From NCBI GenBank assembly GCA_045634085.1, contig JAZQZM010000006.1:1-40231 (forward strand): DNA of 40,231 nt, written 5' to 3'. A program made the translations under genes and the position numbers. Numbering within the stretch: position 1 is the first letter of the stretch; each line of letters begins with the position of its first letter. This document shows, in pieces, positions 5,857-13,652 of the stretch. The DNA comes from HGM04593 sp045634085 (GTDB lineage Bacteria; Bacteroidota; Bacteroidia; Bacteroidales; Bacteroidaceae). The notes beneath the pieces are model-generated. The model made no database searches. It saw only the letters and a list, made by a program, of their open reading frames with translations, and was not told where the DNA came from.

Positions 5857-7431
5857 ATGAACGATTCCGATTTCTTGAACGAGGATTTAGAATTTGAGAG
5901 CATTGAGTGCCTTGAGACACAAGGCAGCACAAGCGAGGCCTTTGTTGTAAAAATTAAAGGGAAGCTTTATTTCATGAAGAGGTTGCGGGCAGAGTTTACC
6001 GGCAACCCAAAGTATCGTGCTCTTTTCAGGAAGGAGTATGAGATTGGAAGTTCACTCTCAACACCATACATCCCGGAGTACATCAGGCTGTGCGATGAAG
6101 AGGAAGATGTATACATCCTCATGGAATATGTCCTTGGCGAGAACATTGAGGAGAAACTTGCAAACGACCCGCAATACTTCCACAGCAGCAGGAATATTGA
6201 AAGACTTTTGCTTCAGTTGCTCGAGGGTCTTTCCCTGCTACACAAGAGGGATATAATTCATCTGGACATCAAGCCCGGGAACATCATGCTCACCAAGTTC
6301 GGGGGCAATGTAAAGATTACCGACCTTGGATTCTGTGCCAATGCAGCCTACCACCACACAATGGGCTACACAGCCGGGTTCCAGGCTCCCGAGGTTGAGG
6401 AGAAGCGTTGGGACGCCATTGACGCGCAGAGTGACATCTACTCGGTGGGCATGCTGATGAACTACATCAAAGAGTGTACGGATGCAAAGTTTCCACGTAG
6501 ACTGAACAGCTTTATGCAACGCTGCCTTTGTAAAGATAAAAAGGGGCGTTTTGCCAACTGCGACGAGGCAATACAGGCGTTGAAGAGACGCAGCACAAAC
6601 AAGATTGCCGTCACTGCGACAGTCGGCGCCATTGCTGCAGTTACTGCGGCTGTAATGCTATCGACAGGCAATAAAGCAAGCAATGCCGACGAGCCGGTAA
6701 CAGCAACATTGCATGGAGTAGAATACCGTATTAAATCGCACACGGATTTGACATGCGAGGTTGCCGGTGGCACCGGAATTGATTACAACGTATATATTGA
6801 ACCCCAAATAACCATTGACGGCAACACGTACCGCACGGTTGCCATAATGGATTCGGCATTCAACCGCAGCAGGATTCTGTCGGTCGACATCCCCAAGGGC
6901 ATAGAGGTCGTCGGGCACGGTGCTTTCCATGATTGCGACTCCATTGTAACCATGAACCTGCCAAGCACTATCAGGGATTTTAATGGTGCATTCATCAGGA
7001 TGAGCAATGTCAAGAAGATTTCGTTGCCCGGTGTGAAAGCGATTTCCACGGCCGCATTTGTCGACAACAGTTCGTTGGAAAGCATCATCATCCCCAATGG
7101 TGTCGAGTGTATTTGCCGCGATGCCTTTGTGTCGTGCACATCGCTGAAGGATGTCAGCCTGCCGCAGACACTGAAAGTGATTGAACGTGGCGTGTTCTAC
7201 AATTGCAGCGCACTCGAAGAGATTACCATCCCGGCCTCTGTAAGCGAGATTGGCGACTACGCTTTCTTTGAGTGCAGCAGCCTGCGCAGCATATACCTGC
7301 TCGCCACCACTCCACCGCGAATAACGGCAATCATCAACACTGCCGGCGTAACGGTCCACGTCCCGGCCGTGGCACTCGATGCATATAAGAAGAATTTCAA
7401 CTGGAGAGAGTATAATTTAGTCGGGATATAG
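5857..7431 (+). CDS. Ser/Thr protein kinase with membrane helix and BspA-type leucine-rich repeats
   Basis: A 524-residue protein with three parts. Residues 13-245 are a Hanks-type kinase domain: Lys41 in FMKRL, Glu60 for the salt bridge, catalytic HLDIKPGN (135-142), DLG (156-158, instead of DFG) and APE (177-179). The glycine loop is atypical (TQGSTSEAF). Residues 250-269 form one Ala/Val-rich membrane helix. Residues ~330-510 are LRR_5/BspA-type repeats (IPKGIEVVGHGAFHDC, IPNGVECICRDAFVSC, IPASVSEIGDYAFFEC). This predicts a cytoplasmic kinase coupled to an extracytoplasmic repeat domain that could sense a ligand. It follows the HTH-like protein and ends at a long palindromic terminator. 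Kinase residues look intact; targets unknown. Confidence 0.85.
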   Translation: MNDSDFLNEDLEFESIECLETQGSTSEAFVVKIKGKLYFMKRLRAEFTGNPKYRALFRKEYEIGSSLSTPYIPEYIRLCDEEEDVYILMEYVLGENIEEKLANDPQYFHSSRNIERLLLQLLEGLSLLHKRDIIHLDIKPGNIMLTKFGGNVKITDLGFCANAAYHHTMGYTAGFQAPEVEEKRWDAIDAQSDIYSVGMLMNYIKECTDAKFPRRLNSFMQRCLCKDKKGRFANCDEAIQALKRRSTNKIAVTATVGAIAAVTAAVMLSTGNKASNADEPVTATLHGVEYRIKSHTDLTCEVAGGTGIDYNVYIEPQITIDGNTYRTVAIMDSAFNRSRILSVDIPKGIEVVGHGAFHDCDSIVTMNLPSTIRDFNGAFIRMSNVKKISLPGVKAISTAAFVDNSSLESIIIPNGVECICRDAFVSCTSLKDVSLPQTLKVIERGVFYNCSALEEITIPASVSEIGDYAFFECSSLRSIYLLATTPPRITAIINTAGVTVHVPAVALDAYKKNFNWREYNLVGI

Positions 7432-7442
7432 AATTTTGCACA

Positions 7443-7496
7443 CATCCTATAATAATTGATGGCAGCTTTAGGGCTGCCATCAATTATTATAGGATG
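7443..7496. terminator. 24-bp perfect palindrome, bidirectional terminator
   Basis: Arms 7443-7466 and 7473-7496 are perfect inverted repeats with a 6-nt loop, and can be extended by outer TTTTG/CAAAA pairs across a 2-nt bulge. It lies between two convergent genes (the kinase and the NagB fusion) and could end transcription from both sides. It is much longer than a usual terminator stem. Confidence 0.75.
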
Positions 7497-7509
7497 CAAA
7501 AGTTATACA

Positions 7510-9432
7510 TTACAACAACCTTGCAAAAAGTTCAATTGCCTGATACTCGGGCAGGCCAATCTTGTTGAAGAGTGCCGCTGTACCCTGGGTGCGTTCCTCG
7601 GCACGCTGCCAGAACTCGCGTGCGTCCTCGCCGGGGAATGGAACGATATCTTTCTGAGATAGGTGACGGAAGATGGCGTGACGCTTGCGTATGAGTTCTT
7701 CGGGGCTGAGAGGCACTGCCATGTCGGCAACAGCCAAATCCCACTCCTGCCATGCGCCGCGGTAGAGCCAAATATGGCACTCCTTGGCCCAAGGTTCGTC
7801 CTTGACCTCCTCGAACGCACGCAATACTGCCTCAATACATACACGGTGTGTGCCGTGCGGGTCGGTAAGGTCACCTGCTGCATAAATCTGATGAGGCTTG
7901 ACCTCGCGCATAAGCGCCTTTACAATCTCAATGTCATCGTCGCTGAGCTTACCCTTCTTTATACCGCCGGTCTCATAGAACGGCAAGTTGAGGAAGTGGG
8001 CATTGGTACGGTCGTTCAAACCTATTGAACGGCAGGCTGCACGCGCCTCGGCACGGCGTATCGCACCCTTGAGGTCGAGCAGACGGCGAGGTTCAGGCTC
8101 GCCCACCTTCTTGTTGGCAATGATATCACGTATTTCATCAAATGCATCGCCGAATCCCATCTCCTTCGCTGTATCGATGTTCTGCAGAACCACATCGTCG
8201 TACACAGCCACATTGCCCGAAGTCTGATATGCCACATGTACATCGTGTCCCTGCTCAATGAGACGGTTGAATGTACCACCCATTGAAATGACATCGTCAT
8301 CGGGATGCGGCGAGAAGATAATCACGCGCTTTGGGAATGGTGTCGATGGGACAGGACGTGTAGAATCATCGGCATTGGGTTTGCCGCCCGGCCATCCCGA
8401 AATGATGTGCTGTATCTCATTGAATACACGGATGTTTATCTGGTCGTACGAACCGACGCGGTCAAGAAGGTCCGAAAGCGAATTCTTGATATAATCCTGA
8501 TGTGTGAGTTTCAGGATTGGCTTGTCTACAGTCTGGCAAAGCCAGATGACAGCCTTGCGTATGAGTTTGTCGTTCCACTCCTGTGGAGGTGCAATCACCC
8601 AAGGTTCCTTGGCACGTGTAAGTTCCTGGGCCGCAGGCTCGTCAATGATTACCTGAATATCGTCATGTTCCTGCAGGAATGTTGCAGGATACTCCTCGTT
8701 TACATCACCCTCTATGAGGTCGCGTGCAATGGTAGCTTTCTCCTCGCCCCACATCATGAGCACAATCTTCTTTGCACTCATAATTGTCTCAAGACCCATT
8801 GTAATTGCCATCTTAGGAACCTCGTTGGGGTTAGAGAAGAACTTGTCCTGATTCTTGCGCGTGTTGTAGCTCAGTTGCACGACACGTGTAGTTGAGTGCG
8901 CATAACTGCCCGGTTCATTGAAACCTATCTGTCCGAGCTCACCCACACCCATTATCATGAGGTCGACGTTGCCGTTCACCATCTGCTCATACTGGCGGCA
9001 GTAGTCGTTCAGTTTATCGGCAGGCACTGTACCTTCGGGAAAATGCACATTTGCCGGGTCAATGTCAATGAATTTGAGAAAGTCCTCGTTCACCCTGTGG
9101 TTACGGCTCTGCGAAGAGTCGGGAGCCATCGGATAAAACTCGTCAAGACTGTATACCACTACATTCGCGAAACTCACTTCGCCTGCGTTGTAGCGCTTTA
9201 CCAGTTCATTGTAAAGTCCAAGCGGAGTACGGCCGGTTGAAAGACCGAGCACGAAAGGCTTTTCACCCTTGTGATTCTTTATAGCATTCACTACTATGTC
9301 GGCAGCCTTGAGCACGCCTTCACTCTCTTGAGAACAGATGCGCGTGGGCACTTTCTCGAACTTGCATATACTTTCTATTGAAGCCAATATAGGCATCTCA
9401 CCGATTTTGGGAAGTACAAAATTAGGATTCAT
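7510..9432 (-). CDS. nagB: glucosamine-6-phosphate deaminase (NagB-like) fused to PIG-L/LmbE deacetylase domain
   Basis: A 640-residue two-domain protein. Residues ~30-280 are NagB-like (LGLSTGRTPLGLYNELV; SLDEFYP; GFNEPGS). Residues ~370-600 are PIG-L/LmbE-like with the metal motif SPHPDDD. Together they suggest deacetylation and deamination in GlcNAc catabolism (GlcN6P to fructose-6-phosphate). Such long fusions are known in Bacteroidota. An oddity: the usual NagB stretch D-G-H-I-A-F-N-E reads L-G-Q-I-G-F-N-E here, so the Asp and His positions are changed while the Glu is kept. The sulfatase and its maturase are just upstream on the same strand (78-nt gap), suggesting one transcript for 6-sulfated GlcNAc use. 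ATG at 9432. Confidence 0.85.
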   Translation of the reverse strand: MNPNFVLPKIGEMPILASIESICKFEKVPTRICSQESEGVLKAADIVVNAIKNHKGEKPFVLGLSTGRTPLGLYNELVKRYNAGEVSFANVVVYSLDEFYPMAPDSSQSRNHRVNEDFLKFIDIDPANVHFPEGTVPADKLNDYCRQYEQMVNGNVDLMIMGVGELGQIGFNEPGSYAHSTTRVVQLSYNTRKNQDKFFSNPNEVPKMAITMGLETIMSAKKIVLMMWGEEKATIARDLIEGDVNEEYPATFLQEHDDIQVIIDEPAAQELTRAKEPWVIAPPQEWNDKLIRKAVIWLCQTVDKPILKLTHQDYIKNSLSDLLDRVGSYDQINIRVFNEIQHIISGWPGGKPNADDSTRPVPSTPFPKRVIIFSPHPDDDVISMGGTFNRLIEQGHDVHVAYQTSGNVAVYDDVVLQNIDTAKEMGFGDAFDEIRDIIANKKVGEPEPRRLLDLKGAIRRAEARAACRSIGLNDRTNAHFLNLPFYETGGIKKGKLSDDDIEIVKALMREVKPHQIYAAGDLTDPHGTHRVCIEAVLRAFEEVKDEPWAKECHIWLYRGAWQEWDLAVADMAVPLSPEELIRKRHAIFRHLSQKDIVPFPGEDAREFWQRAEERTQGTAALFNKIGLPEYQAIELFARLL

Positions 9433-9510
9433 AATTATTAGTTGGTTAGTTAAGTTAGTTTTTATTATTCGTTATGCTATGCTGAATATCTATTCAGAAC
9501 AGCTTCATTT

Positions 9511-10752
9511 TCATTTACGGTTCATAATCTCCGACGCCGGCAAACCTTTCTCAAGCAGCATCTTCATGTGGCGCATATGAGGGTCGGTGTGACGGAAGAA
9601 CGTCTTGTATCCTTCACACAACACATTCATATAAGGTTCACCGTTCTTCGCATAGGCAAAGCGGTGCTTTGGACACTCGCCATGGCACAGGAAGTAATAG
9701 CTGCAACGCTTGCACTCCAATGGGAGAGCATCGCGTTTGTCGCGGCCGAAGCTCTGCTGCTCCTCACTGCGGTACATGTCGGCAAGTTCACCGGTCATTA
9801 TATTGCCAAGACGGTACTCGGGATAGACAAAATGGTCACATGAATATACATCGCCATTATGCTCTACTACCATGCCGTCGCCGCACACCTCGCCGAACGC
9901 GCACAATGGCGGCTGTACTCCGCACCAATTGGCAAGCGTGACATCGAACAACTGCACAAAACAGCGCCCCACATCATACTTCACCCACTCGTCGAACACA
10001 TCGCACATGAACTGGCCGTACCCCTTAGAGGATACCGACCATGGAGCCTCAACAGCATCCTCTTCGTCGGGCGAAACTATCAAAGGGCGTTTGCCGGGAC
10101 GCTGGCGAACATACTCCACCACCGGCAGGAACTGCATGAAACGGTTCAGCGAACGCAGGAACTTGTACACCTCGGCACCACGCCCTTCACTGCGGGCGTT
10201 TACCGTAGAGAGTATGTTGAACTCTGTTCCGGTGCGTGACATCAGTTCCACTGCCTTCATAACTCTGGCAAATGTTGGTGCGCCTCCGCAATCGTGACGG
10301 AAGGCATCATGTATATCCTCGGGACCATCGAGCGAAAGTCCTACAAGGAAATTGTTGTCCTTGAAGAAACTGCACCACTCCTCGTTGACCAGGATACCGT
10401 TTGTCTGCAGAGTATTCTCAATGACCTTGCCACCGGCATACTTCTTCTGCAGTTCCATAGCCTTGCGAAAGAAGGGCAAGCCGGCCATCAACGGCTCACC
10501 GCCATGCCAACAGAAAGAGATGTTCTGCTGCGACGCACCTTGTATATATTGTCTTATATATGTCTCAAGCAGCTCCTCACTCATACGCGGCATGCTGTTG
10601 CCATAGATTTCACTCTTGTCGCGATAGTAACAATAGTGACAGTCAAGGTTACAGACCGAGCCTATGGGCTTGACCATAGTCCCGAACGCCGGCTGACGTT
10701 CCATTTTGGCAACGTCGCCCAGATGCAGAGTGTTCCTTTTATTGCTTTTCAC
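9511..10752 (-). CDS. anaerobic sulfatase-maturating enzyme (radical SAM, SPASM)
   Basis: A 413-residue radical SAM enzyme. The cluster-binding motif C-N-L-D-C-H-Y-C occupies residues 34-41, followed by YY. The SPASM region has CGVQPPLCAFGEVCGDG and CKRCSYYFLCHGECPKHRF, which supply ligands for two auxiliary [4Fe-4S] clusters. It oxidises the active-site Ser (or Cys) of sulfatases to formylglycine. Its immediate upstream neighbour is a Ser-type sulfatase (16-nt gap), the expected substrate. The longest frame begins with GTG at 10752. The ATG at 10704 (MERQPAFGT) is an equally plausible start and still keeps the whole cluster motif. Confidence 0.9.
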   Translation of the reverse strand: MKSNKRNTLHLGDVAKMERQPAFGTMVKPIGSVCNLDCHYCYYRDKSEIYGNSMPRMSEELLETYIRQYIQGASQQNISFCWHGGEPLMAGLPFFRKAMELQKKYAGGKVIENTLQTNGILVNEEWCSFFKDNNFLVGLSLDGPEDIHDAFRHDCGGAPTFARVMKAVELMSRTGTEFNILSTVNARSEGRGAEVYKFLRSLNRFMQFLPVVEYVRQRPGKRPLIVSPDEEDAVEAPWSVSSKGYGQFMCDVFDEWVKYDVGRCFVQLFDVTLANWCGVQPPLCAFGEVCGDGMVVEHNGDVYSCDHFVYPEYRLGNIMTGELADMYRSEEQQSFGRDKRDALPLECKRCSYYFLCHGECPKHRFAYAKNGEPYMNVLCEGYKTFFRHTDPHMRHMKMLLEKGLPASEIMNRK

Positions 10753-10768
10753 TTTCTACGCCGTTTTC

Positions 10769-12346
10769 TTATTCAGCAATGAACTGCTCCTCGCCATACC
10801 TCTTCTGCAGGACGATGAGTTTCTCCTTCAACTGCGCGGTCACCTCTTCGGTTCCGGGCTTGCCGTATATGTTACACAACTCATTCCTGTCGTTTTCAAG
10901 GTCGTAGAGTTCCCATACACCGTCCTCATAGAAATGGATGAGCTTATAACGTTCAGTGCGCACACCAAGATGACGCTTTACGGCATGCTCGTCGGGGTAT
11001 TCGTAATAGTGGTAATAGATTCCGTCGCGGCCGGTATTCCACTCCTCGCCCTTGAGCAGAGACAGGAACGACTCACCATGGATATCCTCGGGAATCTCGG
11101 CACCGGCAAGTTCAAGGAATGTAGGAGCATAGTCAATGTTCTGCACCATTCCTGCAACGTCGCCCCTTACCTCGGAACCTGGCAGGCGCACGAGCAACGG
11201 AGTGCGGAATGACTCCTCATACATCCAACGTTTGTCGAACCAGCCATGTTCACCCATGTAGAATCCCTGGTCCGATGTATATACGACAAGTGTGTTCTCA
11301 TCGAGCCCCTTCTCCTCAAGATAATCGAGTACACGTCCCACGTTGCGGTCGACCGAAGTAATCACACGCAGATAGTCACGCATGTACTGCTGATACTTCC
11401 ATGCATCGAGTTCCTTGCCTGTGAGCCCGGCATTCTTGAACTTCTCGATTACAACATCATAATGGGCATCCCATGCCTGCTTCTGCGCAGTGTTCATGTT
11501 GTTGTATATGCGACGGCCCCACTCTTCCAGGTCGGGACGGCTGTGGATGGTGCTGTCCTTGTCGGCCATCTTCAGGTCATAAACAATGTCCATATCGTTG
11601 CTGATAGACATCTTCTGTATCTTCGCTGCCTCGCGACCTTCGTAGTTGTCATAGAAAGTAGCCGGCAGAGGGAAGTTGCTGTCGGCAAAAAGCTCAAAGT
11701 CACAGGTATCGGGCATCCATGTACGGTGCGGAGCCTTGTGATGCAGCAGCAGGCAGAACGGTTTGCTTGCATCGCGCCCGCTTTCGAGCCAATCGAGTGC
11801 GAGGTCGGTCGTCACATTTGTTGCATAGCCCTCACGCTGTATCTTCTCGCCGTTGCGTATGAATGTGGGGTTATAGTAATCTCCCTGGCCAATGAGGATA
11901 TCCCAATGGTCAAAGCCTGTAGGCTCCGAAGTCAGGTGCCACTTGCCGATGACCGCAGTCTCATAACCCTGCTTCTGCAGCAGTTTAGGGAATGTCTGCT
12001 GTGCACCGTCGAACGAAGAGCTGTTGTCGGTGAAGCCGTTTGCAAGGCTATGCTTGCCGGTGAGCATGCAGGCACGTGAAGGACCACTGATTGAGTTTGC
12101 CACAAAACTGTTTGTAAACCTTACGCCATCGGCCGCAATGCGGTCAATGTTAGGAGTGCGTATGAATGTACTGTCATATGCGCTGATAGTCTGGTACGAA
12201 TGGTCGTCGCACATGATAAAGAGAATGTTCATCGGTTTCTCAGGTTTTGGTTCTTCGGCAGCGCACGAAGCCAGCATAGGCAGCACTGTAGCACCGGTAA
12301 TTGAGAGGCCAAGCAACCCTTTTGTCTTGTCGTAGAAGTTGTTCAT
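10769..12346 (-). CDS. Ser-type sulfatase lipoprotein, probably N-acetylglucosamine-6-sulfatase-like (S1 family)
   Basis: A 525-residue S1 sulfatase. The N-terminus has a lipobox ending LASC at Cys28, so the enzyme is likely lipidated and placed at the membrane surface. Metal ligands include Asp47-Asp48 (CDDHS). The modification motif is S-x-P-S-R (Ser87-Gly-Pro-Ser-Arg91) followed by ACMLTGKHS, so Ser87 should become formylglycine through the neighbouring maturase. The overall pattern resembles GlcNAc-6-O-sulfatases that act on mucin or heparan fragments. That assignment is by recollection of the family. The link to the NagB fusion downstream supports 6-sulfo-GlcNAc as substrate. It is the first gene of the presumed three-gene unit; ATG at 12346. 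Confidence 0.85.
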   Translation of the reverse strand: MNNFYDKTKGLLGLSITGATVLPMLASCAAEEPKPEKPMNILFIMCDDHSYQTISAYDSTFIRTPNIDRIAADGVRFTNSFVANSISGPSRACMLTGKHSLANGFTDNSSSFDGAQQTFPKLLQKQGYETAVIGKWHLTSEPTGFDHWDILIGQGDYYNPTFIRNGEKIQREGYATNVTTDLALDWLESGRDASKPFCLLLHHKAPHRTWMPDTCDFELFADSNFPLPATFYDNYEGREAAKIQKMSISNDMDIVYDLKMADKDSTIHSRPDLEEWGRRIYNNMNTAQKQAWDAHYDVVIEKFKNAGLTGKELDAWKYQQYMRDYLRVITSVDRNVGRVLDYLEEKGLDENTLVVYTSDQGFYMGEHGWFDKRWMYEESFRTPLLVRLPGSEVRGDVAGMVQNIDYAPTFLELAGAEIPEDIHGESFLSLLKGEEWNTGRDGIYYHYYEYPDEHAVKRHLGVRTERYKLIHFYEDGVWELYDLENDRNELCNIYGKPGTEEVTAQLKEKLIVLQKRYGEEQFIAE

Positions 12347-12414
12347 ATTATGGTCTGTTTTTTGATATTTTCATTATCCGTGCAGCGTTTGACGCCGCCA
12401 CAAACTGCATATTG

Positions 12415-12422
12415 CGAAGATA
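12415..12422 (-). promoter_or_regulatory. -7 box upstream of the sulfatase gene
   Basis: TATCTTCG on the minus strand, about 70 nt before the sulfatase ATG. The identical octamer precedes the GH20 gene (13608) and nadA (26688), which supports it as a working variant of TAnnTTTG in this genome. A clear -33 element was not seen. Confidence 0.45.
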
Positions 12423-12473
12423 AGCATAAATATTGAAACATTTTTGAAATTAAATAATTTTAGGGATTTAAAA

Positions 12474-12501
12474 AACGCCTGTCGCAAAAGCAACAGGCGT
12501 T
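12474..12501 (-). terminator. rho-independent terminator after the ROK kinase
   Basis: Arms AACGCCTGT (12474-12482) and ACAGGCGTT (12493-12501) pair around a 10-nt loop. On the minus strand the hairpin is followed by a run of T. It separates the ROK gene from the sulfatase promoter. Confidence 0.8.
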
Positions 12502-12524
12502 GTATATACAAAATCGGATACAAA

Positions 12525-13484
12525 TCAATCCTTCCAACCGAGAGCCGAAGCACCGAGAACCGCAGCATCGGCGCCGGGAAGTGAAGACTTCAACACCTTT
12601 ACCTTGTCCTTCCACAAGAACACCACGTTCTCGTTCATCTGCTTGCGGATTGGATTAAGCAACAGGTCGCCAGCATTTGCAAGACCACCGAAGAGGATAA
12701 TCGCCTCGGGAGCCGAGAATGCGATGAAGTTGCAGAAAGCATCGCCAAGCACCTTGCCTGTGAAGTCAAATATTTCAAGAGCAAGCTTATCGCCCTGCAT
12801 TGCAGCATCGAAAAGCATCTTTGAGGTAAGTTCGTTAATGCAGATGTCGCGGAGTGAACTTGGAGTATCGCGTTCAACAAGCCATTTTTTTGCTGTACGT
12901 ACTATACCGGTTGCCGATGCGTATGTCTCAAGACAGTCGGTACGGCCGCAACCGCATGAACGGCCCTCAAGAACCGGTGCTGTAACGTGACCCAGCTCGC
13001 CAGCAAAACCGTCATGGCCGTAGATGAGCTGTCCGTTGGCAACGATACCGCTACCCACACCTGTACCAAGTGTTATGTACACGAAATCCTTCATGCCCTG
13101 TGCCACACCGTACTTCATCTCGCCGATAGCCGCAGCATTGGCATCGTTGGTAACCTTAGTAGGCACACCGGTCTTCTTCTCAATGAGCCAGCCCAGAGGT
13201 ACGATACCCTTCCAAGGGAGGTTGGCTGCGTTCACAATCTCACCTGTATAATAGTTGGCCATTGGGGCACCTACACCCACACCCTCAATCTTGCCTACAC
13301 AACCATGCTCCTGAGCAAGTTTGTTTATTACCGATGCAATAGAGTCGGTATACTCCTCGATATCGGGATGAGCCTGAGTCTTTATTGAATCATCCTTTCC
13401 AAGAATATTACCTTTGGCATCTACAAGACCTATCACGGTATTTGTACCGCCAAGGTCAATTCCAATTACATACTTCTCGTTCAT
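12525..13484 (-). CDS. ROK-family sugar kinase (glucokinase-like)
   Basis: A 319-residue ROK protein. The N-terminus has the phosphate-binding signature IGIDLGGTNTVIG, and the middle has the zinc motif C-G-C-G-R-T-D-C-L-E after HVTAPVLEGR. There is no N-terminal DNA-binding domain, so it is a kinase and not a NagC/XylR-type repressor. It probably phosphorylates glucose, GlcNAc or a related hexose in the cytoplasm; the specificity cannot be read from the sequence. It is flanked by sulfatase/NagB genes and a hexosaminidase gene transcribed divergently, which favours an amino-sugar role. The frame is open further upstream, but ATG at 13484 (MNEKYVIG) gives the normal family start. It ends at a clear terminator. 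Confidence 0.88.
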   Translation of the reverse strand: MNEKYVIGIDLGGTNTVIGLVDAKGNILGKDDSIKTQAHPDIEEYTDSIASVINKLAQEHGCVGKIEGVGVGAPMANYYTGEIVNAANLPWKGIVPLGWLIEKKTGVPTKVTNDANAAAIGEMKYGVAQGMKDFVYITLGTGVGSGIVANGQLIYGHDGFAGELGHVTAPVLEGRSCGCGRTDCLETYASATGIVRTAKKWLVERDTPSSLRDICINELTSKMLFDAAMQGDKLALEIFDFTGKVLGDAFCNFIAFSAPEAIILFGGLANAGDLLLNPIRKQMNENVVFLWKDKVKVLKSSLPGADAAVLGASALGWKD

Positions 13485-13584
13485 AAACTTATATCTATTA
13501 AATTTTATTCTGTTTGCGAATGTAAACAAAAAAAACAACTTTCGCCACATCCCCGGCGAATTTTATATTTTTTTTAATATATCG

Positions 13585-13615
13585 TTTACAGTTCGGGAAC
13601 AAATGCGTATCTTCG
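13585..13615 (+). promoter_or_regulatory. promoter of the first GH20 gene
   Basis: TATCTTCG at 13608-13615 (-7) with TTTA at 13585-13588 about 19 nt before it (-33-like). The ATG of the hexosaminidase is 38 nt downstream. A short inverted repeat TTCGCC/GGCGAA (13541-13560) lies between this promoter and the divergent ROK gene and could be an operator. Confidence 0.5.
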
Positions 13616-13652
13616 CGTAACATTACGGAACAATAAAAAACAGAGATACAAC

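Noticed and set aside
6658..7359. Long minus-strand ORF opposite the kinase/LRR gene
   Set aside because: Shadow frame; the plus-strand protein has clear LRR motifs.
9511..10752. Radical SAM/SPASM enzyme as a RiPP maturase
   Set aside because: It is immediately next to a Ser-type sulfatase and has the pattern of sulfatase maturases; no peptide substrate nearby.
11246..12079. 277-codon plus-strand ORF opposite the sulfatase
   Set aside because: Shadow of the sulfatase gene, with no family features.
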